A stretch of DNA of 64,000 nt from Sungkyunkwania multivorans. GTDB lineage: Bacteria; Bacteroidota; Bacteroidia; Flavobacteriales; Flavobacteriaceae. Under the pieces are notes generated by a model that searched no databases, had not been told where the DNA came from, and saw only the letters and a program-made list of their open reading frames with translations. Of this stretch, positions 17,880 to 26,691 are shown piece after piece (within the stretch, counting starts at the first letter, position 1; every line of letters begins with the position of its first letter). The DNA lies in contig NZ_JBHTJH010000004.1 in assembly GCF_042675645.1 (NCBI RefSeq), positions 1,054,001-1,118,000 of the forward strand, given 5' to 3'. A program made the translations under genes and the position numbers.

Positions 17880-18029
17880 TTTAATAAGAACTTGATCTCG
17901 TCAAGCTCCTCGAATAGGAACAATAAGCTCAGTGAGGAAGAATTTATAAAAGAACTCAAGGCCTGTCCTATGATCATTTCGGAGGCTGTCAGAAAAGAAT
18001 TAAATAGTGTCACTGCGATTCGTCTTTGA
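17880..18029 (+). pseudogene. C-terminal remnant of a second ExbD
   Basis: The frame reads LSEEEFIKELKACPMIISEA and then a short tail to a TGA at 18027. It matches the end of the intact exbD at 14731 (LSELNAEELKEARQAYPMLISEAE), including the PM-I-SEA ending typical of this family. The membrane helix and periplasmic core are missing and there is no plausible start codon. Together with the intact exbD it brackets the island at 15.3-17.9 kb. Confidence 0.6.
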
Positions 18030-18321
18030 TGGAGAGGCAATCGTCTATCTTTTCGTAAGCGTTCAACAGATTTCTTCCCCTCGAAGTCTAGGGTCGGAAT
18101 GACGACTTTCCAGACAGCATCTTAGAAATTAAATATCACAGAAAATAATTCTTTCACAAATCTATTGGTGATTGTACTTCCATGGTCATCAAATTGAATA
18201 ATTTATTCTGCATTAAAGTATTTAACATTCAATGTCTTATTGCCCATGATATTTTTAAGCAGAAAATCCAACGAATATGTAATCAGGTATTTCTACGTTG
18301 AGACAGCTCCAATACTATCGC
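18030..18321. other. Non-coding stretch with a possible dispersed intergenic repeat
   Basis: About 290 bases with no convincing gene. The section at about 18060-18110 (TTCTTCCCCTCGAAGTC, then GGGTCGGAATGACGAC) has the look of the dispersed intergenic repeats common in bacterial chromosomes, but it occurs only once in this window. The rest is AT-rich. Confidence 0.3.
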
Positions 18322-18329
18322 TACTTTTG
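18298..18329 (+). promoter_or_regulatory. Bacteroidota-type promoter of the lipase gene
   Basis: TTG at 18298-18300 and TACTTTTG at 18322-18329 with a 21-base spacer, fitting TTG-N(17-23)-TAnnTTTG. The expected start of transcription is near 18336, which leaves a very short leader before the ATG at 18346. Confidence 0.5.
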
Positions 18330-18345
18330 AAGAAATGAAAAAAGT

Positions 18346-19257
18346 ATGAAACCAACCGATATCGATGCCTGTAAATTATTATGCGCATCAGCAGCGGCCT
18401 ATGCGATACCAGAGAGTGCAACGACCCACACAGTGAGCGCAGGCGATTTCAAATGTGCCATCAAAGACGACCCAAAATCCTGCGATCAATTTAGGAATAT
18501 AGGCTTTGTAGATGACATTCACATCGTAAATGTTGGCATTGAAGGCTGTTTAGTGGGGAAAACGACTGCCGAGGTCGTTGTTGCCTTTAGAGGGACCATT
18601 CCGAATTCATGGTTGGATTGGTTTGAGGATGCCATGGCCGAACCGACCACCAATGTCAACCTTCCTGGAAAAGTACACTCGGGATTTCTCTTTGCCTTGA
18701 TGACCATCGCGGATCAAATCAAGATAGCAATCGATACATTAGACCCCACTCATGCATTGCCACTTTACATCACCGGACATAGCAAAGGAGGCGGAATGGC
18801 ACCGATCGCAGCGATGTATTTTAAAAGTGTCTACAATATAACGGCTACCAATGTCATCACCTTTGCCGGCCCAAAACCAGGCGACACCACTTTTTTTAAG
18901 AGCTATAATACTGCTTTTCCAGACGCTCTGAGATACGAGAATTATCTCGATATCGTCCCCTTGTTACCGCCATCGGATTCATTTATCGCACTGCTAGAGG
19001 AATTACCCTTACCTGCCACGATAAAAAATCTTCTGGATAAGGCAAAGACATGGGATTATGAAAGCGTAGGCCGCTTGGTATATATCAACAACAAAGGAGA
19101 GATCGCCGATGTCCCTACCCCTACACCTATTCGCGTAGCGGCTATCATCGAAAAGATGGTCACTTTAAATTTCACAGCCATCGAAGATGCGCATCATGCC
19201 TCCTGTGGGTTCCGATATATGCACGGCACCTGTCAGGGAAGTGTTTGTGGCATCTAA
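18346..19257 (+). CDS. Class 3 lipase family protein
   Basis: 303 residues, alpha/beta hydrolase of the fungal lipase (Lipase_3) type. The oxyanion-side VVVAFRGT motif is at about 81-88. The nucleophile elbow TGHSKGGGMA puts the catalytic Ser near 147. NVITFAGPKPGD follows, and the Asp is in NYLDIVPLLPP. The final His is less certain; EDAHHASCGF near the C-terminus is the best candidate. No signal peptide is seen, so the enzyme may stay in the cytosol or leave by another route. Several Cys occur (DDPKSCDQF, CGFRYMHGTCQGSVCGI). Substrate unknown: a triglyceride, phospholipid or other ester. Confidence 0.82.
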   Translation: MKPTDIDACKLLCASAAAYAIPESATTHTVSAGDFKCAIKDDPKSCDQFRNIGFVDDIHIVNVGIEGCLVGKTTAEVVVAFRGTIPNSWLDWFEDAMAEPTTNVNLPGKVHSGFLFALMTIADQIKIAIDTLDPTHALPLYITGHSKGGGMAPIAAMYFKSVYNITATNVITFAGPKPGDTTFFKSYNTAFPDALRYENYLDIVPLLPPSDSFIALLEELPLPATIKNLLDKAKTWDYESVGRLVYINNKGEIADVPTPTPIRVAAIIEKMVTLNFTAIEDAHHASCGFRYMHGTCQGSVCGI

Positions 19258-19258
19258 G

Positions 19259-21265
19259 CTAATAACGAAGAAGCGCTATCAGTTCTGCCGCAAAGACCTG
19301 TTTGGCGAGATATTGGTCCTCCAGCTGTTTGGCAAAGGGAATCGGCGTTTCTAAACTACCCACTCGCTTTACAGGAGCGTCCAAATATTCAAAACAGTTT
19401 TCCATGATCATTGCTGAAATATCGCTTGCAATGCCGCCAAAGACCGAGTCTTCTTGAAGGATGATACATTTGCCGGTCTTTTTTACCGAGGCATAGATGG
19501 CTTCAGTATCTATAGGCTGAAGTGTCCTAAGGTCGAGAAGATCTGCCGAAAGGTCGGTTTGATCTTTAAGCACATCCAACGCCCAATGCACGCCTTGTCC
19601 ATATGAAACGATCGTCACATCATTCCCTTCTTTCAATAGTGAAGCTTTACCAAATGGAAGTGTGTAATAATCTTTTGGTACATCTTGATAAATACTTCGG
19701 TAAAGTGCTTTATGCTCGAAGAACAATATTGGATTAGGGTCATTGATCGCGGTTGCCAATAAACCCTTGGCATCGTATGGGAATGCCGGGTAAACAACCT
19801 TAAGCCCCGGTGTTTTGGTAAACCACGCCTCGTTGGTCTGACTGTGAAAAGGTCCGGCGCCGACGCCTGCACCGCAAGGCATCCGAATGACCACATCTGC
19901 CTTTTGTGCCCATCGGTAGTGCGATTTGGCCAAGTAATTAACTATTGGGTTGAAACCACTAGATACAAAATCCGCAAATTGCATTTCCATAACGGCTTTC
20001 ATCCCGTTGATGGATAGGCCCATGGCCGCAGAGACGATAGCCGATTCACAAATAGGGGTGTTTCGAACGCGTTCCTTGCCAAATTGATCTACAAAACCTT
20101 CAGTGATCTTAAAGACGCCGCCGTATTCTGCAATATCCTGCCCCATGATCACCAGATTTTCATGTCGCTCCATGGACTGTCTCAATCCATTGGAAATGGC
20201 ATCGACCAATCGTATGTTCTCTATTTCGGTTCCGGGCTGGAAATCCTCAAATTCATAGTCGGCGTAAACATCGCTAAGTTCCAGATGTTTGTTCGGTATG
20301 ATTTCATCTTCATTAAAAGCCGTATTCAAATGTTCATTGATCTCATGGGCGATCGCTGTCTTAATTTCCACTTCCATCGCTTCGGTAAGCAGTCCCTCAT
20401 CTTTAAGGTACGATTGAAAGTTCATCACAGGATCTTTCTTTGCCCAAGCATCCATCAATTCTTGCGGAACATATTTGGTGCCACTAGCCTCCTCGTGGCC
20501 TCGCATCCTAAATGTCTTGAACTCGAGCAACACTGGCCGTGGTCGCTTTCTAACATTCTTTGCGATCTTTGAGACCTTATTATATACTTCAAGAATATTA
20601 TTACCATCGATAATATGCGATTCCATCCCGTACCCTATGGCGCGCTCGGCCAGATCCTTACAGCGATATTGTTCTTCGGTCGGCGTAGAAAGGCCATAGC
20701 CGTTGTTTTCGATACAAAAAAGGACTGGAAGATCCCAAACCGCGGCTACATTCAGGGCCTCGTGAAAATCTCCCTCGCTGGTACCGCCTTCACCCGTGAA
20801 AACAGCACAAACTTTGTTGTTATCTTTAAGTTTATTGGCAAGCGCAATTCCATCCGCAACCCCCAATTGTGGTCCAAGATGGGAGATCATCCCAACAATT
20901 TTATATTCTTGTGTTCCAAAATGAAAACTTCGGTCTCTTCCTTTAGTGAAACCACTAGCCTTGCCTTGCCATTGCGCAAACAAACGATTTAAGGGGATTT
21001 CTCTAGAAGTGAATACTCCTAGATTACGATGCATTGGTAGTATGTATTCACTCTTCTTCAGGGCCCTTGTAACACCCACGGCGATTGCCTCTTGTCCGAT
21101 ACCACTGAACCATTTAGATATCTTGCCCTGTCGCAATAAGATGAGCATCTTCTCCTCGATCATACGAGGTTTTAGCATATCTCGATAAAGCCCTAATAAC
21201 TCATCTTTTTGAAGATCTTTAGGGTCATATTCAATATTTTGCAAAGTAGAAGTAGGATTTTGCAT
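19259..21265 (-). CDS. 2-oxoacid dehydrogenase E1, fused alpha and beta subunits
   Basis: 668 residues. Residues 1 to about 330 are the alpha subunit, with the thiamine diphosphate motif GEGGTSEGDFHEALN...ENNGYGLSTP. The rest is the beta subunit, with MGQDIAEYGGVFKITEGF, the FADF...NYLAK region and the C-terminal transketolase-C domain. It decarboxylates a 2-oxoacid (branched-chain or pyruvate) and passes the acyl group to lipoyl E2. The single-chain form is common in Bacteroidota. No E2 or E3 is adjacent. Branched-chain oxoacid dehydrogenase is the likelier role, since it feeds iso-fatty acid synthesis, but this is not proved by sequence. Confidence 0.88.
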   Translation of the reverse strand: MQNPTSTLQNIEYDPKDLQKDELLGLYRDMLKPRMIEEKMLILLRQGKISKWFSGIGQEAIAVGVTRALKKSEYILPMHRNLGVFTSREIPLNRLFAQWQGKASGFTKGRDRSFHFGTQEYKIVGMISHLGPQLGVADGIALANKLKDNNKVCAVFTGEGGTSEGDFHEALNVAAVWDLPVLFCIENNGYGLSTPTEEQYRCKDLAERAIGYGMESHIIDGNNILEVYNKVSKIAKNVRKRPRPVLLEFKTFRMRGHEEASGTKYVPQELMDAWAKKDPVMNFQSYLKDEGLLTEAMEVEIKTAIAHEINEHLNTAFNEDEIIPNKHLELSDVYADYEFEDFQPGTEIENIRLVDAISNGLRQSMERHENLVIMGQDIAEYGGVFKITEGFVDQFGKERVRNTPICESAIVSAAMGLSINGMKAVMEMQFADFVSSGFNPIVNYLAKSHYRWAQKADVVIRMPCGAGVGAGPFHSQTNEAWFTKTPGLKVVYPAFPYDAKGLLATAINDPNPILFFEHKALYRSIYQDVPKDYYTLPFGKASLLKEGNDVTIVSYGQGVHWALDVLKDQTDLSADLLDLRTLQPIDTEAIYASVKKTGKCIILQEDSVFGGIASDISAMIMENCFEYLDAPVKRVGSLETPIPFAKQLEDQYLAKQVFAAELIALLRY

Positions 21266-21374
21266 ATGATAAAATTACATTCTTCCAATGTAAATGTATA
21301 ACATTTGGTCAGCTCCTTGTTAGATTTTTGAGAATTGTTGATAACTACGACCCAAACAAAGCTTATTTTTTCGC

Positions 21375-21382
21375 TAAATTTG
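21375..21382 (+). promoter_or_regulatory. -7 element upstream of the dioxygenase operon
   Basis: TAAATTTG matches TAnnTTTG exactly, 52 bases before the ATG at 21435. No TTG lies at the usual distance, so this is a partial promoter match. Confidence 0.35.
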
Positions 21383-21434
21383 TCTTGACGCAGGCTAGCA
21401 GCGTTTACAGTTATTAACAATCAAATGATGACCA

Positions 21435-22385
21435 ATGAACAGAATACCAAGTGTTGACCTAAGAGACTTCCTCTCTGAGGATCCGGCAAGAAAGCAAAAA
21501 TTCATAGACGAAATAGGTAAAGCTTATGAAGAGATTGGCTTTGTAGCCTTAAAAGGGCACTTTTTGGACGAGCAGCTTGTTAAGGACCTCTATGATGAAA
21601 TAAAGAAATTCTTTGACCTTCCACTTGATGTAAAATCAAAATATGAAATAGAAGGTATCGGTGGGCAACGAGGGTATACCTCGTTTGGAAAAGAACATGC
21701 CAAAGGAAAGAAAGAAGGCGACCTGAAGGAGTTTTGGCATTTTGGACAGTATGTACAGGACGACCCAAAACTCGCGGAGGAATATCCAGACAATGTGATG
21801 GTCGAAGAGCTTCCAAAATTCAATGAGGTTGGGAAAAAGACCTTTCAAATGCTAGAAAAGACGGCAAAGTATGTTCTTCGTGCTTTGGCACTGCATTTGG
21901 GACTAGAAGAAACCTATTTTGATCAATATATCAAAAATGGCAACTCTATCTTGCGTCCTATCCACTACCCGCCTATCACTTCCGAGCCAAAGAATGCCGT
22001 GCGAGCTGCAGCCCATGGTGACATCAATTTGATCACCTTGTTGATGGGAGCTCATGGAAAAGGGCTACAGGTACAGAACCACAATGGCGAATGGGTCGAT
22101 GCTATTGCGGAACCGGACGAATTGATGATCAATGTGGGTGATATGCTTTCCAGACATACCAACAACAAATTAAAGTCGACCATTCACCAAGTGGTAAATC
22201 CACCTAAAGAATTCTGGGGAACCTCACGATACTCGATACCTTTCTTCATGCATCCAGTCAGTGAGATGAAATTGGATGTGTTGGAAAGCTGTATCGATGA
22301 CGAGCATCCCAAGCAATTTGAGGATATCACAGCTGGTGAATTTTTACATGAGCGCTTGGTAGACCTAGGTCTTATCAAGAAGTAA
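21435..22385 (+). CDS. Isopenicillin N synthase-family 2OG-Fe(II) dioxygenase
   Basis: 316 residues, jelly-roll fold. The iron ligands are His194 and Asp196 (AAHGDINLIT) and His251 (STIHQVV). The 2-oxoglutarate arginine is Arg265 in the RYSIPFF motif. The N-terminal domain begins IPSVDLRDF, typical of this plant- and bacterial-type family. The enzyme would oxidise a small substrate using O2 and 2-oxoglutarate; which one cannot be told. It heads a six-gene plus-strand operon, with only 8 bases to the next gene. Confidence 0.9.
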   Translation: MNRIPSVDLRDFLSEDPARKQKFIDEIGKAYEEIGFVALKGHFLDEQLVKDLYDEIKKFFDLPLDVKSKYEIEGIGGQRGYTSFGKEHAKGKKEGDLKEFWHFGQYVQDDPKLAEEYPDNVMVEELPKFNEVGKKTFQMLEKTAKYVLRALALHLGLEETYFDQYIKNGNSILRPIHYPPITSEPKNAVRAAAHGDINLITLLMGAHGKGLQVQNHNGEWVDAIAEPDELMINVGDMLSRHTNNKLKSTIHQVVNPPKEFWGTSRYSIPFFMHPVSEMKLDVLESCIDDEHPKQFEDITAGEFLHERLVDLGLIKK

Positions 22386-22393
22386 CTTTCTTA

Positions 22394-23668
22394 ATGGATG
22401 CCTTTTTCAAATGGTACGGCTATGCGTTGCTGTCCATACTCTTTACCATAGTGATGCTAGGAAGCTTGAGATTTCAAGACAGAATAGCGCTTAATGATGG
22501 TAAGGGATATGATGGACAGTATTATTATGATGTGGCAGAGCAATTACAAGAAGGGACTACCATACGTACCGAGAGCCCTCAAATTTATCGCTTAGGGACC
22601 CCGTTTTTGGCATCATTATTACCTTTTCCCATTCTCGATAGCTTTTTATACGTAAATATGCTGGCATCTTTCATTGGATGCCTCTTGCTGTATTATTGGT
22701 TAAGCCTCTTCTTTAAAGACAGAGGGACGGCATTCATCTTTGTGGCGTTCTTTATGCTGCACTGGCTGGTATATCCAAGACTTATAGGGTATTACCCTGC
22801 CACTTGCGACCCAGTAGCTTTCGTTTTTATCATGTTGCTGCTCATACTTTTGAGGAAATTACATAAAAAACCAAATGCTAAACATTATGTGCTGTTTGGT
22901 ATACTTGCGGCCCTCGGCGTCTTTGTCCGAGAGTTTATACTATTATTTTGTCTTGCCATCCCCTTTTTAGGAAATCCTATAGATGTAAAAAAGCCATTCT
23001 TTATCAACTTCAAAAAGGTGTTTAAAAAGCTACCGTGGTTTGCGTTCGCTTTGACCTTGGCAACAGGTGCTTTTATTGCCACACATGCCTTGGTCGATGA
23101 TAGTGGTTTAAAGTACACCTTTGGGTTAGCTATCTACAGGACATTCATAGGAAAGACCATCTTCTTGTTAACTACTGCGATATTCCTAACCTATGGAGTT
23201 TCTTGGGTGTTTCTCTTATTTTTCTGGAAAGACACTAAAAAATTCTATTTGAAGTATCACTACCTTTTAGCTTTGGCCGTGTTGGGCATTGCCATCTGCT
23301 GGTTTGGAGGAGGTGATACCGAACGTTTTTTCATTTGGTTCTTCCCCGTTTTTATGCTTCCGCTTGGACGTATTTATGAGAAACACGCAAAGCAGTTGCT
23401 GCATCCACTGATCATCATCCCGGTGCTATTGACAGCGGTCCTAACGCTTCGGCTATTCTGGCCTATTGCACAACCTCTAGGTAAAGTAGACTTTCAATGG
23501 CCATTCTTTCAGTCGTTCAACAATAATTTTGAAGATCATTTTTCTTGGCACAGTGACAAAAGAATTAGTACCTTACTATTTGCTGAGTACTTTGCACTAA
23601 GTCTCTATTTATTCTTTATGATCCGACTCATCAACCATTATAACAACAGCAAACGAAAAGGCATTTAA
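22394..23668 (+). CDS. Multi-pass membrane protein, GT-C glycosyltransferase-like
   Basis: 424 residues with about 10-11 hydrophobic helices. After helix 1 comes a polar loop with DGKGYDGQYYYDVAEQL and an Asp at the position of the catalytic Asp in GT-C glycosyltransferases, then a YRLGTPFL segment. That arrangement is common in membrane proteins that use polyprenyl-phosphate sugars. I see no family-specific motif beyond this, so the call is fold-level only. It lies 8 bases from the dioxygenase and 2 bases from the SUI1 gene. Confidence 0.6.
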   Translation: MDAFFKWYGYALLSILFTIVMLGSLRFQDRIALNDGKGYDGQYYYDVAEQLQEGTTIRTESPQIYRLGTPFLASLLPFPILDSFLYVNMLASFIGCLLLYYWLSLFFKDRGTAFIFVAFFMLHWLVYPRLIGYYPATCDPVAFVFIMLLLILLRKLHKKPNAKHYVLFGILAALGVFVREFILLFCLAIPFLGNPIDVKKPFFINFKKVFKKLPWFAFALTLATGAFIATHALVDDSGLKYTFGLAIYRTFIGKTIFLLTTAIFLTYGVSWVFLLFFWKDTKKFYLKYHYLLALAVLGIAICWFGGGDTERFFIWFFPVFMLPLGRIYEKHAKQLLHPLIIIPVLLTAVLTLRLFWPIAQPLGKVDFQWPFFQSFNNNFEDHFSWHSDKRISTLLFAEYFALSLYLFFMIRLINHYNNSKRKGI

Positions 23669-23670
23669 TT

Positions 23671-23997
23671 ATGGACCTCCAAGACCAATTGAAAAATTTA
23701 TTTCCAGAGCATGTTCCTGCAGACGAGCCAAATGAGGCTCCCAAAGATGATATTTGGATGCAAGAGACGCCTATCATTTGCAAATATGAAAAGCGTAAAG
23801 GAAAACCAGTCACCATTTTAGAAGGCTATACTGGTGCTGATGCCGATTTTAAGAAGCTGGCAAAAGAGTTAAAGACAAAACTAAGTGTCGGTGGTAGTTT
23901 TAAGAACGATCAAATCATCATTCAAGGAGATTATAGAGATGCTATAATGGCAATGCTAAAAGAAAAGGGGTTCAATGTAAAACGAGTTGGAGGCTAA
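23671..23997 (+). CDS. SUI1/YciH family translation factor
   Basis: 108 residues. An acidic N-terminus is followed by the SUI1 domain: EKRKGKPVTILEGYTG, ELKTKLSVGGSF, and DQIIIQGDYRDAIMAMLKEKGF. Bacterial members resemble eIF1 and are thought to act on start-site fidelity, although their role is poorly defined. The stop overlaps the next ATG (TAATG). Its place inside a metabolic operon is common for small translation genes and need not imply a functional link. Confidence 0.9.
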   Translation: MDLQDQLKNLFPEHVPADEPNEAPKDDIWMQETPIICKYEKRKGKPVTILEGYTGADADFKKLAKELKTKLSVGGSFKNDQIIIQGDYRDAIMAMLKEKGFNVKRVGG

Positions 23998-24932
23998 TGG
24001 AAAGAATACTACATATTACCAATGGCGATAGTCTTTCCGAGTATCTCAAAGACCTGAAGATCGAAGGGCATGTACTCACTTGGCGGGAAATGCTCTGCGA
24101 GGGGCCTACTGATTTTGAAATAGGAAGCGAGTATTTTATAAAGAAGCGCATCGACTTTTTAAAGGAGTACTACGATATTCCAATAGCGTTCTACCAACAA
24201 AAATTCGTCGAGGAACTAAAGAGCATAGAAGATATCAACAATTTTGAATCTGTTATCCTATGGTTCGAATATGACCTTTTCTGTCATATAAATATGATCG
24301 CTGCCATCAGTTGGTTGAAACAGCAAAACGCGAAGCGTCCAGTTTATTTGGTCTGCAGTGGCCGTGTACATGGTGAAGATGGATTAAAAGGGCTCACAGA
24401 ATTGACCAAGGCACAATTGATGGAACACTACGCGAATAAGATAGCGCTAAAGAATGACGATCTCTTGTTGGCTGTTGATCTTTGGCGATTATATAACAGC
24501 CAAAATCATACTACCTTCAAGAAATATGTCACGCAACCCTCTTCCTTTCCTTATTTGTCCAGTTGTCTTAGCGCCCATTTGAAACGGTTTCCCTCAAACC
24601 ATAACGGACTTGGCCTGTTAGAGGTTCATATCTTAAACTTGATCGACAAAGAGGTCATTAGGTCTAAAAGGCAATTGCTTGGCTACACCCTACACCGACA
24701 AGGTTACTATGGTTTGGGTGACCTTCAAATTGAAAAGATCATTAAAAAATTAACGCCTTTTTACACACACGAAGACGACCGCATCGTTTTGAATTTGAAA
24801 GGACAGCTGGCTTTGAAAAAAGAGGCAGATTTTTATGATGATATGAAAGATGGAACCATTTTTGGGCAGGCGAAAAAATACGCCGCTAAATACGACATCA
24901 TTACCAGAAACCTAATAACTGTTCAATTATGA
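23997..24932 (+). CDS. DUF1835 domain protein
   Basis: 311 residues. The N-terminal DUF1835 segment is recognisable (MERILHITNGDSL, LTWREMLCEGP, VILWFEYDLFCH), followed by a C-terminal helical region. The function of the family is not established. No signal peptide or membrane segment. It overlaps SUI1 by one base and the phosphorylase by four, so the three are tightly coupled. Confidence 0.82.
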   Translation: MERILHITNGDSLSEYLKDLKIEGHVLTWREMLCEGPTDFEIGSEYFIKKRIDFLKEYYDIPIAFYQQKFVEELKSIEDINNFESVILWFEYDLFCHINMIAAISWLKQQNAKRPVYLVCSGRVHGEDGLKGLTELTKAQLMEHYANKIALKNDDLLLAVDLWRLYNSQNHTTFKKYVTQPSSFPYLSSCLSAHLKRFPSNHNGLGLLEVHILNLIDKEVIRSKRQLLGYTLHRQGYYGLGDLQIEKIIKKLTPFYTHEDDRIVLNLKGQLALKKEADFYDDMKDGTIFGQAKKYAAKYDIITRNLITVQL

Positions 24933-25804
24933 GAATTGCAGAGTCTGAACTTATCGTCAACCCAGATGGTAGTATTTACCATCTAAACCTGCTGCCGAGC
25001 GACATTGCGGATACCGTGATATTCGTTGGAGATCCGGGGCGGGTTTCGATGGTCTCCAAGTACTTCGACACCATAGAAGTGAAGAAAGAAAAAAGGGAAT
25101 TTGTTACGCACACAGGAGTTTTTAATGGAAAAAGACTCTCCGTCATCTCTACAGGAATAGGTCCGGATAACATTGATATTGCGATGAATGAACTGGATGC
25201 GCTGGTAAATATCGACCTGCACAAGCGGGAAGTGAAAAAAGAGCATACCGCGCTTAATATCATAAGGATAGGAACCTCTGGTGGAACGATAGAGGCATTG
25301 GGCGTGGACAGCTTTTTACTTAGTGAATACGCCATCGGCTTTGATGGCCTATTGCACTACTATCAGAGCGAACATGTGCAAGAGAAGGCCATGCAAGAAG
25401 CTTTCATTGAACATACCGATTGGTATAAAGAACATGCGACACCCTACGTCGTCAAATATGACAAAAAATTGGGCGATAAATTGATCTCAGAAAAAGTTCA
25501 TCTAGGGTTTACAGGAACCAATATCGGGTTTTATGGCCCGCAAGGAAGAACACTGCGAATACCTGTCCAAGATGAAGGATTTCATGAAAAACTCGCTTCT
25601 TTTGAATACCAAGGCAAGAGGATCACCAATTTGGAAATGGAAACTTCTACTATATATGGCATGGCGGCGCTTCTTGGACATAGCGCCTGTTCCATGAACT
25701 GTATCATCGCTAATCGAGCTTCAGGGACCTTCTCCGAAGATTATCAGAAATCGGTAGACAAGCTTATCAAATACACGTTAGAACGGCTGACCTCATGGTT
25801 ATAG
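24929..25804 (+). CDS. Nucleoside phosphorylase (uridine phosphorylase-like)
   Basis: 291 residues, PNP/UDP fold. The phosphate-binding FVGDPGRV is near residue 32; TGIGPDNIDIAMNEL and IIRIGTSGGT are family signatures, and NLEMETSTIYGMAALLGH carries the ribose-contacting Met and Glu. The enzyme splits a nucleoside with phosphate to a base and ribose 1-phosphate. Uridine or purine specificity is uncertain. It overlaps DUF1835 by ATGA. Confidence 0.88.
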   Translation: MRIAESELIVNPDGSIYHLNLLPSDIADTVIFVGDPGRVSMVSKYFDTIEVKKEKREFVTHTGVFNGKRLSVISTGIGPDNIDIAMNELDALVNIDLHKREVKKEHTALNIIRIGTSGGTIEALGVDSFLLSEYAIGFDGLLHYYQSEHVQEKAMQEAFIEHTDWYKEHATPYVVKYDKKLGDKLISEKVHLGFTGTNIGFYGPQGRTLRIPVQDEGFHEKLASFEYQGKRITNLEMETSTIYGMAALLGHSACSMNCIIANRASGTFSEDYQKSVDKLIKYTLERLTSWL

Positions 25805-25836
25805 CCATCATTAGGTTATCTTAAATCGTATTTTGA

Positions 25837-26691
25837 ATGAAGAACGTTAGACTTATCGGTGTGCCCGAACACTTTAACCTTCCATGGCATATGGCCATTG
25901 AAGAAGGTGCTTTTGAAGACCGAGGAATCGATCTGCAATGGACCGATGTGCCAGAAGGAACCGGTAGAATGTGTAAAATGCTTAGGGAGGATGAAGCGGA
26001 TATGGCCATCATTCTTACCGAGGGCATCATCAAAGACATCACCGCTGGGAATCCTTCGAAGATCGTGCAGACCTATGTGCAATCTCCACTACTGTGGGGA
26101 ATTCATGTAGCTGGTGACTCCTCCTATAAGACGATCGATGACTTAAAGGGGAGCAAGGCCGCCATCAGCAGATACGGTAGCGGAAGTCACTTAATGGCAT
26201 ATGTCCATGCACAAAGTATGGGCTGGGACACTTCACAACTGCGGTTTGAGCTGATCAACAATTTGGAAGGAGCTGTAAAGGCATTGACCAATAGGGAAGC
26301 AGATTATTTTATGTGGGAACATTTTACCTCCAAACCCTTGGTAGATAAGGGAATTTTCCGCAACATAAGTGACTTTCCTACCCCATGGCCTTGTTTTGTG
26401 ATTGCTGCCAGGAATGATATGATTCAGGAAAATTCTGGAATCATCAAACATATCTTGGAAGTGATCAACACCTATACCACGGATTTCAAATCGATTCCGA
26501 GTATCGACCGCACTTTGGCCAATAGGTACGAACAACAGCTCGAGGACATTCAGCATTGGTTGAGTAAAACCCGCTGGTCGCAGCGGCTTATCGACAGGGA
26601 TACGGTGCAAAGCATACAGAATCAGCTAATTGCACTCGCGATCATCGATAAAAAAGTGCCGTACAACGATTTGGTGGCTAAACTCGATTGA
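25837..26691 (+). CDS. Cytosolic type 2 periplasmic-binding fold protein (NMT1/SsuA-like)
   Basis: 284 residues. It has the pattern of thiamine-precursor and sulfonate binding proteins: LPWHMAIEEGAFEDRGIDLQW at the start, then DEADMAIILTEGIIKDI, LKGSKAAISRYGSGSHLMAY and ALTNREADYFMWEH. There is no signal peptide and no neighbouring ABC permease or ATPase, so it is likely a cytosolic ligand-binding or enzymatic protein rather than a transport subunit. It lies 32 bases after the phosphorylase and ends the operon. Confidence 0.78.
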   Translation: MKNVRLIGVPEHFNLPWHMAIEEGAFEDRGIDLQWTDVPEGTGRMCKMLREDEADMAIILTEGIIKDITAGNPSKIVQTYVQSPLLWGIHVAGDSSYKTIDDLKGSKAAISRYGSGSHLMAYVHAQSMGWDTSQLRFELINNLEGAVKALTNREADYFMWEHFTSKPLVDKGIFRNISDFPTPWPCFVIAARNDMIQENSGIIKHILEVINTYTTDFKSIPSIDRTLANRYEQQLEDIQHWLSKTRWSQRLIDRDTVQSIQNQLIALAIIDKKVPYNDLVAKLD

